Part shown: positions 1-4,322 of the stretch, piece after piece
Position numbering within the stretch: the stretch's first letter is position 1
How the letters are laid out: every line of letters begins with the position of its first letter
DNA from: Clostridiales bacterium
Lineage (GTDB): Bacteria; Bacillota; Clostridia; Oscillospirales; QAKW01
NCBI GenBank assembly: GCA_003343605.1
Contig: QAKW01000047.1
Span: forward strand, 1-9,181
Length of the DNA: 9,181 nucleotides
Reading direction: 5' to 3'
Program-made: the position numbers and the translations under genes
Notes under the pieces: generated by a model
What the model was told of the DNA's origin: nothing
Databases searched by the model: none
Seen by the model: only the letters and a program-made list of their open reading frames with translations

Positions 1-12
1 GAGGTGTTTTCT

Positions 13-267
13 ATGCCTAATATCAGGCCAAGCGCCGATTTGAGAAACAACTACAATGAAATTTCTGAATTTTGCCATAAAAGCAGCGAGCCCGTTTTTA
101 TTACCAAAAACGGGCGGGGTGATCTTGCTGTATTAAGTGTAGAGGCTTACGAACGCCTTTTAGGAAAATCGGATCTTATTCGGTTGCTGGAGGAAGGGCT
201 GCGCGCGGAAAAAGAAGGAAAGGTACGCTCTTTTTCTGAAGTGATTGGCAAAATGGAAGGAAGATGA
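13..267 (+). CDS. Phd/YefM-family antitoxin of a ParE toxin
   Basis: This 84-residue protein is the antitoxin half of a type II toxin-antitoxin pair. It should bind and neutralise the toxin encoded just downstream and repress its own operon as a DNA-binding complex. The N-terminal half (about 1-49) has the Phd/YefM layout: RPSADLRNNYNEI, then EPVFITKNGRGDLAVLS, then EAYERL. The charged C-terminal tail (about 55-84) is the part that in this family wraps the toxin. I chose ATG at 13 because GAGGTG at 1-6 lies at proper spacing; a GTG at 4 falls inside that ribosome binding site. The toxin gene starts 6 bp after the stop, so the two are co-transcribed. The promoter lies outside the window. Family assignment is firm; the exact partner class rests on the neighbour. 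Confidence 0.88.
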   Translation: MPNIRPSADLRNNYNEISEFCHKSSEPVFITKNGRGDLAVLSVEAYERLLGKSDLIRLLEEGLRAEKEGKVRSFSEVIGKMEGR

Positions 268-273
268 AACGAA

Positions 274-591
274 ATGGCATATCAGGTTTTCATCACGGAG
301 CCTGCGGCAAATGATTTGGAAGAAGCCGTAGATTATATTAGGGAGGAATTGAAGAATCCTTACGCAGCAGATGAACTTTTACAGGCAGTGAAAGAAACTG
401 TCCGGCAACTTTCTGTTTTTCCGTTTCGTTTTAAAGCAATTGATATAGATATTCTGGCACAGCAGAACATCCGCATGGCGCTGGTGAAGCATTATATGAT
501 ATTTTACCGCGTTCGGGAAGAAAAACAATGCGTTCTGATTCTTCGCTTTCTTTATGGCAGACGCGATTGGGTGAAAATATTAAGTAACTGA
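274..591 (+). CDS. RelE/ParE-family toxin
   Basis: This 105-residue protein belongs to the RelE/ParE toxin superfamily and most resembles the ParE branch. It has the N-terminal strand YQVFITEPAANDLEEAVDYI, a helical hairpin to about residue 50, then the strands NIRMALVKHYMIFYRV and VLILRFLYGRRDW. The ending FLYGRRDW is typical of ParE-like members, some of which poison DNA gyrase while RelE relatives cut mRNA. The target here cannot be told from sequence. Length is normal for the family, with no frameshift. GGAAGGAAG lies about 10 bases upstream of the ATG, inside the end of the antitoxin gene, so expression should be coupled to the antitoxin. A strong terminator follows 19 bp after the stop. 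Confidence 0.87.
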   Translation: MAYQVFITEPAANDLEEAVDYIREELKNPYAADELLQAVKETVRQLSVFPFRFKAIDIDILAQQNIRMALVKHYMIFYRVREEKQCVLILRFLYGRRDWVKILSN

Positions 592-610
592 AACCATTAA
601 TAAAAAGAAA

Positions 611-636
611 ACAGCCGCTGACGCGGCTGTTTTTTT
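611..636. terminator. Bidirectional intrinsic terminator
   Basis: A perfect 8-bp GC-rich stem, ACAGCCGC (611-618) with GCGGCTGT (623-630) around a TGAC loop, runs into seven T's on the plus strand. On the minus strand the same stem is followed by TTTTCTTTTT. It therefore suits the end of the toxin gene (stop at 591) and of the convergent minus-strand gene (stop at 644). Confidence 0.93.
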
Positions 637-643
637 GCGCTTT

Positions 644-1051
644 TCAGGGCTGACCGAAAATTCCGGTCAGTGCAGCTTCCAGGCGAAAATCCTCTGTTTG
701 GGTCGCGGAAAATTCCAGCGTGGTCTCCCGCAGGATTAAGCGCCATGCGGGCAAAACAGCGCAGTCAATGGAAAGATATGTGGATTCGATAACATACCAG
801 ATAATATTGCGATCAGGATCACAGGTGACGCGCAACGGCGCGTAAAAGGCGGCGCTTACTGTGGCAAACGCACAGAATACCGCATTAATTTTTTTACGGT
901 TTTGATCATCTAAAATAGATGGATTAAATCGTTTGATCAAATTATTCTGGAATAAACTGCACATTTTGGCAATGTATTCTTCGCGCTGCCGGCCGGATTC
1001 AAACTTTACCTGGAGATTGAGGTTATTTAGGAATAAAATACTTTCGTTCAT
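644..1051 (-). CDS. Hypothetical protein, 135 aa
   Basis: I do not recognise this protein. It is 135 residues long, appears soluble, and is mixed in character: a charged N-terminal third (about 15-55), a short hydrophobic patch AVFCAFATVSAAFYA (about 57-71), and a C-terminal half rich in alternating hydrophobic and polar residues that suggests beta structure. There is no signal peptide or obvious motif. The gene is judged real because GGAG (minus strand, 1061-1064) sits 9 bases before the ATG at 1051, the frame is open over 400 bp in AT-rich DNA, and the stop lies beside a bidirectional terminator. It is transcribed away from the XRE gene at 1189, with a 137-bp divergent intergenic region between them. 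Function unknown. Confidence 0.62.
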   Translation of the reverse strand: MNESILFLNNLNLQVKFESGRQREEYIAKMCSLFQNNLIKRFNPSILDDQNRKKINAVFCAFATVSAAFYAPLRVTCDPDRNIIWYVIESTYLSIDCAVLPAWRLILRETTLEFSATQTEDFRLEAALTGIFGQP

Positions 1052-1146
1052 TGATGATTACTCCGTTTTGTAATGTGTGAAAATCGAAAAGAGATAAATA
1101 AATTACAAATAGGGATGTATAAAGCACGCTGCATCTTAAAAAAATT

Positions 1147-1188
1147 GATAAGATAAAATTACTACTACAAGAGGGGAGTTATCTTATC
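1147..1188 (+). promoter_or_regulatory. 10-bp inverted repeat bracketing the RBS of the XRE gene
   Basis: GATAAGATAA (1147-1156) and its exact reverse complement TTATCTTATC (1179-1188) flank a 22-base spacer that contains the ribosome binding site GAGGGGAG (1171-1178). The second arm ends at the base just before the start codon. Each arm is itself a doubled GATAA pentamer. As DNA this could be the operator for self-repression by the XRE protein; as RNA it would hold the ribosome binding site in the loop of an AU-rich hairpin. The repeat is seen directly; its role is inferred. Confidence 0.6.
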
Positions 1189-1440
1189 ATGATTCAGAAA
1201 ATTAAGCAGGATCTTTCGATCGGTAAAAATTTGAGAAAATTAAGGCTCCGGCGGGATTTAACACAGGAACAGGTTGCGGCTCAACTGCAGGTGCGCGGCT
1301 GTAATATTACAAGAGAAATGTATTCTAAAATGGAATGTGGAAAATACAGTATCCGCGTCAGCGAGATGATTGCCCTCAGCCAGATCTTCCATGCAGATTT
1401 CAATGCATTTTTCGAAGAGATTGCTGTCGAAGAGCTTTGA
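1189..1440 (+). CDS. XRE-family helix-turn-helix regulator
   Basis: This 83-residue protein is essentially one Cro/C1-type (HTH_3) DNA-binding domain and should act as a small transcriptional repressor in the cytoplasm. The domain opens with IGKNLRKLRLRRDLTQEQVA (11-30), whose TQEQVAAQLQ is the second helix. The recognition helix region is ITREMYSKMECG (40-51), and the closing helices are VSEMIALSQIFHAD and FNAFFEEI (about 57-78). There is no extra ligand-binding or peptidase domain. The start at 1189 is supported by GAGGGGAG 10 bases upstream. A perfect inverted repeat surrounds that site, consistent with autoregulation. The gene is convergent with a ribbon-helix-helix gene 9 bp away, with no terminator seen between them. 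It may regulate neighbouring toxin-antitoxin genes, but nothing visible proves a target. Confidence 0.85.
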   Translation: MIQKIKQDLSIGKNLRKLRLRRDLTQEQVAAQLQVRGCNITREMYSKMECGKYSIRVSEMIALSQIFHADFNAFFEEIAVEEL

Positions 1441-1449
1441 AGGCGGATT

Positions 1450-1644
1450 TCATGTTTCATGATCATCATAAATCGAAATGTCCTGCATATGATCCAAAGC
1501 ATATTGGCAGCACTGCAGAACCAAGGAGTTGATGGAGATATTCTGATTTTTTGCGATATGGTTTAACCGCTCGAACATTTCATCGGTAAACCGAATTGTT
1601 CTTGGAATATTGGCGCTTTTCGATGACTTTTCAATCTTAAACAT
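1450..1644 (-). CDS. Ribbon-helix-helix (Arc/CopG-like) DNA-binding protein
   Basis: This 64-residue protein has the profile of a ribbon-helix-helix DNA-binding protein. A basic beta strand PRTIRFT (14-20) would lie in the DNA major groove as part of a dimer. Helix A follows (DEMFERLNHIAKNQ, 21-34), then the turn NISINS, then helix B (LVLQCCQYALDHM, 41-53). Such proteins serve as antitoxins or as phage and plasmid repressors. No toxin lies next to it, so it may be a solitary regulator or an orphan antitoxin. The start is supported by AGAAGGAGC on the minus strand (about 1654-1662), 9 bases before the ATG. An 11-bp AT palindrome (TTATA-C-TATAA, within 1697-1709) lies upstream and is a possible site for it, though AT-rich DNA makes that weak. 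Confidence 0.75.
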   Translation of the reverse strand: MFKIEKSSKSANIPRTIRFTDEMFERLNHIAKNQNISINSLVLQCCQYALDHMQDISIYDDHET

Positions 1645-2128
1645 AAGACGAATGCTCCTTCTATTTGATATAATCCATTGTAGATCAAATCGTGATTTTA
1701 TACTATAATCATTTTTGGTTTTTTTTCTGGTTGTATTTTTAGATCTATTTTGAGATTACACAGAGGAACCGTAGAAAAAACTGATCATAGCAGAGTTTTG
1801 GGCTGCGCAAAATAATGCGGTTTTTTATACGAATTGGCAGTTTAATGCCGTAAAATGGCTTTGTACCTGCTGTTGAGAATGAATGAAAAAAGCGTATAAA
1901 ACAAGATGATATATGAAATAGTCGTTTTTTACAATATAAAAAACGATCCAATATCATTTCATAAAGGATTGATTGGGAAGGGAAATGATACAAAAATATA
2001 TGTATATAAGGAAAATATAACTTAATTTTTTGTTGCGTAGAACACGATGAAATTCTGCATTATATTGTAAAATAATATATTCGAGCATAAAATTATATTT
2101 TGCATTGAATTAATAACCTGAAAATAGG
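1645..2128. other. AT-rich intergenic stretch without a convincing gene
   Basis: Roughly 480 bases separate the ribbon-helix-helix gene from the promoter of the second antitoxin. All six frames are broken or lack a ribosome binding site and a protein-like composition. An 82-codon open frame on the minus strand (1745-1993) looks spurious. What can be seen is a nested inverted repeat at 1912-1963 and scattered AT palindromes. It may be the remains of lost accessory genes, but no recognisable remnant was found. Confidence 0.6.
1912..1963. repeat. Nested inverted repeat (two-part hairpin)
   Basis: The inner arms TCGTTTTTTA (1922-1931) and TAAAAAACGA (1937-1946) are perfect 10-bp complements around a 5-base loop. 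The outer arms TATGAAAT (1912-1919) and ATTTCATA (1956-1963) are perfect 8-bp complements. The two parts are separated by an uneven internal loop (2 bases left, 9 right). No T-tract follows on the plus strand, so it is not a normal terminator. It could be a small mobile-element relic, a binding site or a structured RNA. Confidence 0.5.
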
Positions 2129-2157
2129 TTGAATTTATCCTAATTTTATCATATAAT
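2129..2157 (+). promoter_or_regulatory. Promoter of the solitary Phd antitoxin gene
   Basis: A -35 box TTGAAT (2129-2134), a 17-base spacer and a perfect -10 box TATAAT (2152-2157) predict transcription starting near 2164. That is just before the ribosome binding site GAGGTG (2165-2170), so the leader would be extremely short. The -10 box lies inside a 24-bp palindrome. Confidence 0.82.
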
Positions 2158-2164
2158 AAAATTA
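2141..2164. promoter_or_regulatory. 24-bp palindromic operator over the phd promoter
   Basis: TAATTTTAT (2141-2149) and ATAAAATTA (2156-2164) are perfect 9-bp inverted arms around CATATA. The palindrome covers the -10 box and reaches the predicted start site, which suits autorepression by the Phd protein. A smaller inverted repeat, AACCT (2115-2119) with AGGTT (2126-2130), touches the -35 box and could be a second half-site. The arms are seen; the binding is inferred from how Phd-type antitoxins behave. Confidence 0.65.
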
Positions 2165-2176
2165 GAGGTGCTGACA

Positions 2177-2392
2177 ATGAACATTAATACAAACAATCTT
2201 GTGTCTATTACAGAAGCAAATCAAAATTTTTCTAAGGTGGCAAGGCTTGTTGATGAAAGCGGCGCTGCCATCATTTTAAAAAACAATGTTCCGCGCTATT
2301 TGATTTTGGAATTCAGCCGGGCGGAAAAAGAGCTGCTTGCGGCAGACGAAGATGTTTTAATGATTTCAAAGCGGCTTATTGAGAAAAAGTAA
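2177..2392 (+). CDS. Phd/YefM-family antitoxin without an adjacent toxin
   Basis: This 71-residue protein has a clear Phd/YefM N-terminal domain: LVSITEANQNFSKVARLVDE (8-27), then GAAIILKNNVPRYLILEF, then a short C-terminal helix ending ISKRLIEKK. It should bind DNA as a dimer and repress its own promoter. ATG at 2177 is chosen because GAGGTG (2165-2170) lies 6 bases upstream; a GTG at 2168 sits inside that site. The same GAGGTG-N6-ATG arrangement opens the first antitoxin gene in this window. Antitoxins of this type are usually paired with Doc or a RelE-like toxin. Here the next genes have their own promoter and their own antitoxin, so this one looks orphaned. The tail seems short, and a single-base shift near 2384-2389 would extend it by about 20 residues. 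Confidence 0.83.
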   Translation: MNINTNNLVSITEANQNFSKVARLVDESGAAIILKNNVPRYLILEFSRAEKELLAADEDVLMISKRLIEKK

Positions 2393-2468
2393 AGAAACCG
2401 AGAAAGAAACTGATCTGGGCGCTTTATCTGAAATGGATACCGCAGCAGTATGAAAATTGCGGGTATTA

Positions 2469-2497
2469 TTGACAAAACTGGATCGATTCTTTATATT
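2469..2497 (+). promoter_or_regulatory. Promoter of the RelB-like/RelE operon
   Basis: A perfect -35 box TTGACA (2469-2474), a 17-base spacer and TATATT (2492-2497) predict a start near 2504. The -10 box is covered by an imperfect 19-bp palindrome (2486-2504, core CTTTA-TAT-TAAAG) that could be the toxin-antitoxin operator. Because the transcript would begin after 2497, this promoter excludes the far-upstream ATG at 2450 as the antitoxin start. Confidence 0.8.
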
Positions 2498-2539
2498 AAA
2501 GCATGGGGAATACGCTATATGGAAGGGAGCGATGTAAGG

Positions 2540-2761
2540 ATGAGTGAAAAGGAATTGGCATACAATCTGCTTGAAAATGTTCCTGAATATAAACTCGGCT
2601 ATGTAATTGCCTATTTACAGGGAATTACTGCCGATGAGGCGGCTGATGATGCTTTTTGTGAAAAGCTTTGCCGGGAATATGAAGCGGATCCAGATAAAGG
2701 AGACATGATTTCTATTGAAGAAATGGCGAAGATCAGCGGGGTTGACTTGAATGCAATATAA
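2540..2761 (+). CDS. RelB-like antitoxin of the adjacent RelE toxin
   Basis: This acidic 73-residue protein precedes and overlaps a RelE-type toxin gene by 11 bp, the usual order and coupling for an antitoxin. The N-terminal half (MSEKELAYNLLENVPEYKLGY onwards, about 1-30) is predicted to be helical. An acidic middle (about 32-55) and the tail SIEEMAKISGVDLNAI would contact the toxin. I do not see a strong named DNA-binding motif, so the call rests mainly on gene context. ATG at 2540 is preferred: GGAAGGGAG (2521-2529) lies 10 bases upstream and the promoter is at 2469-2497. A longer frame from 2450 would begin upstream of the -35 box, and ATG at 2519 has only a weak site at the very transcript end. 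Confidence 0.72.
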   Translation: MSEKELAYNLLENVPEYKLGYVIAYLQGITADEAADDAFCEKLCREYEADPDKGDMISIEEMAKISGVDLNAI

Positions 2762-3002
2762 AATTCTTTTCGATAAGCCCGCGCAAAAATTTATTATGAA
2801 ACAAGCACCCGCCCAGCGTTTACGCTTGCTTTCCGCCATCAACAGATTACCGAATGCCGGGGATAGAAAGACTATGCGGGGGTATCCGGATTATTTTCGT
2901 TTACGTGTTGGAGATTATCGTGTAATCTATCGCGTAGAGCATGATACTTTGACTGTCTGTGTGGTTGGTGTTGGTAATCGAGGAGATATTTACAAAAAAT
3001 AA
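2751..3002 (+). CDS. RelE-family mRNA interferase toxin
   Basis: This 83-residue toxin has the compact RelE fold. RelE enzymes cut mRNA in the ribosomal A site. Residues matching the catalytic set of E. coli RelE are present: R50 at the K54 position, R57 in GDYRVIY (R61), R77 in VGNRGDIY (R81) and Y81 (Y87). The toxin therefore looks catalytically intact, with Lys replaced by Arg at one position. The N-terminal strand YKILFDKPAQKF and helices to about residue 33 are typical. The start codon lies inside the antitoxin gene, and only a weak GGGG (2738-2741) precedes it, so translation probably depends on coupling. No terminator is evident between its stop and the str promoter at 3086. Confidence 0.88.
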   Translation: MQYKILFDKPAQKFIMKQAPAQRLRLLSAINRLPNAGDRKTMRGYPDYFRLRVGDYRVIYRVEHDTLTVCVVGVGNRGDIYKK

Positions 3003-3085
3003 AATGGCGAACAAGATCGTTTCTGATTAATTCAACCGGTAATAACCTAGCGGAGATTTAATCTCAAAGAAGCCATAAAAAACGG

Positions 3086-3115
3086 TTGACAAATAAAATG
3101 CCTGTGTGTTATCAT
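3086..3115 (+). promoter_or_regulatory. str operon promoter
   Basis: A consensus -35 box TTGACA (3086-3091), an 18-base spacer and a -10 box TATCAT (3110-3115) with an upstream TG (3107-3108), that is an extended -10, predict a start near 3122. This leaves an untranslated leader of about 138 bases before rpsL. A 13-bp palindrome GAGATT-T-AATCTC (3053-3065) lies about 20 bases upstream of the -35 box; its role is unknown. Confidence 0.82.
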
Positions 3116-3201
3116 GTACTTTGGTTTCACATGGGCGTTTTTTGTAAAAATTTTCTGGTATTTCTGGATAATGTTGCCATGATGGGCCATCATATAGTTG
3201 T

Positions 3202-3228
3202 TTAAAAGGCTGTTTTACGGCTTTTTAA
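3202..3228 (+). promoter_or_regulatory. 12-bp leader hairpin upstream of rpsL
   Basis: Bases 3202-3213 (TTAAAAGGCTGT) pair fully with 3217-3228 (ACGGCTTTTTAA) around a UUU loop, using two G-U pairs. The G-U pairs and the run of five U's in the 3' arm argue for an RNA-level element such as an attenuator or an autoregulatory protein site. A second symmetric element, ATGATGG-G-CCATCAT (3179-3193), precedes it. The pairing is read from sequence; the function is inferred. Confidence 0.5.
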
Positions 3229-3259
3229 TAGAAATTTTGAAAAGAAAGGAGTTGTTTTC

Positions 3260-3682
3260 ATGCCTACCTTTAACCAATTGGTTCGCAAAGGCAGAGAGGC
3301 GGTTACCAAGAAGTCAACTGCTCCCGCTCTGAACAGGGGCTTCAATACCCTGAAAAATCAGCCGACCGATACGGCCAGCCCTCAGAAGCGCGGCGTATGC
3401 ACCGCGGTGAAGACCGCCACCCCGAAAAAGCCGAACTCCGCGCTTCGGAAGATCGCGAGAGTACGCCTGACCAATGGCGTTGAGGTTACCTCTTACATTC
3501 CGGGCGTCGGCCACAACCTGCAGGAGCACAGCGTGGTTCTGATCCGCGGCGGACGTGTAAAGGACCTGCCTGGTGTCCGCTACCATATTATTCGCGGAAC
3601 GCTGGATACCCAGGGTGTTGCCAACCGGAATCAGGCCCGCTCCAAATATGGCGCGAAAAAGGCCAAAGCAGGCAAAAAATAA
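3260..3682 (+). CDS. rpsL: 30S ribosomal protein S12
   Basis: S12 (140 residues) sits at the decoding centre of the 30S subunit and contributes to tRNA selection accuracy. The family core is unmistakable: PQKRGVC (41-47), TPKKPNSALRK (54-64), GHNLQEHSVVLIRGGRVKDL (84-103) and RSKYG (127-131). A loop of about 13 extra residues near 21-40, compared with E. coli, is normal in Firmicutes. The two lysines where streptomycin-resistance changes arise in other bacteria (E. coli K43 and K88) are both wild type here, as K56 and K101. The ribosome binding site GAAAGGAG (3244-3251) lies 8 bases upstream. It is the first gene of the str operon under its own promoter. The 145-base gap to rpsG is AT-rich and may hold regulatory structure. 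Confidence 0.99.
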   Translation: MPTFNQLVRKGREAVTKKSTAPALNRGFNTLKNQPTDTASPQKRGVCTAVKTATPKKPNSALRKIARVRLTNGVEVTSYIPGVGHNLQEHSVVLIRGGRVKDLPGVRYHIIRGTLDTQGVANRNQARSKYGAKKAKAGKK

Positions 3683-3827
3683 GGTACGGCCCGCTTGAAA
3701 TTTCAGTGATTTTATAAACTTTATTTTGTTTTTTATATATAAATAGGATAAGGTTTCTTAAAATGAGCTGACGGAGAACATTTTCTTCGAGTACCAATGA
3801 TATCATCTTTATGAAGGAGGGAAGAAC

Positions 3828-4298
3828 ATGCCCAGAAGAGGCTTTGTCCCCAGAAGAGAAGTGCTGCCCGATCCTGTTTACGGAAGCGTTGTTGTGACCA
3901 AGCTGATCAACAACATCATGTACGACGGCAAAAAGGGTGTTGCACAGAAGATTGTTTACGATGCATTCGATATCGTAAAAGAAAAAACCGGCAAGGAGCC
4001 GCTGGATGCCTTTGCCGAGGCGCTTGAAAACATCATGCCCAAGCTGGAAGTGAAGGCCCGCCGTGTAGGCGGCGCCACCTATCAGGTTCCTATGGAGGTG
4101 CGCGCCGACCGCCGGCAGACTTTAGGCCTAAGGTGGCTGACGCTTTACGCCAGAAACAGAAACGAAAAACTGATGAGTGAACGGCTGGCCGGCGAGATTA
4201 TGGACGCGATCAACGAAACCGGCGGCGCCGTGAAAAAACGCGACGATACGCATAAGATGGCAGAGGCCAACAGAGCGTTTGCCCATTACAGATGGTAA
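3828..4298 (+). CDS. rpsG: 30S ribosomal protein S7
   Basis: S7 (156 residues, the usual length) nucleates assembly of the 30S head by binding the 3' domain of 16S rRNA and lies near the exit site. Recognisable stretches are the start MPRRGFVPRREVLPDPVYGS, NNIMYDGKKGVAQKIVY (28-44), EVKARRVGGATYQVP (74-88), RRQTLGLRWL (95-104) and the ending MAEANRAFAHYRW. A strong AAGGAGGG (3814-3821) sits 6 bases before the ATG. fusA starts 24 bp after the stop, so the two are co-transcribed. In E. coli S7 represses its own operon through the rpsL-rpsG gap. Whether the gap here has the same role cannot be told, but a 6-bp stem is present at 3760-3784. Confidence 0.99.
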   Translation: MPRRGFVPRREVLPDPVYGSVVVTKLINNIMYDGKKGVAQKIVYDAFDIVKEKTGKEPLDAFAEALENIMPKLEVKARRVGGATYQVPMEVRADRRQTLGLRWLTLYARNRNEKLMSERLAGEIMDAINETGGAVKKRDDTHKMAEANRAFAHYRW

Positions 4299-4322
4299 TC
4301 ACTGCGTTAGGAAGGAGAATTT

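Noticed and set aside
1745..1993. 82-codon minus-strand open frame in the AT-rich stretch
   Set aside because: Composition is dominated by Phe, Ile, Arg and Ser with no recognisable motif, and there is no clear ribosome binding site. It also spans the nested inverted repeat.
3732..3743. 12-bp palindrome TTTATATATAAA in the rpsL-rpsG gap
   Set aside because: An AT-only palindrome in an AT-rich spacer is expected by chance. No promoter spacing could be made to work around it.
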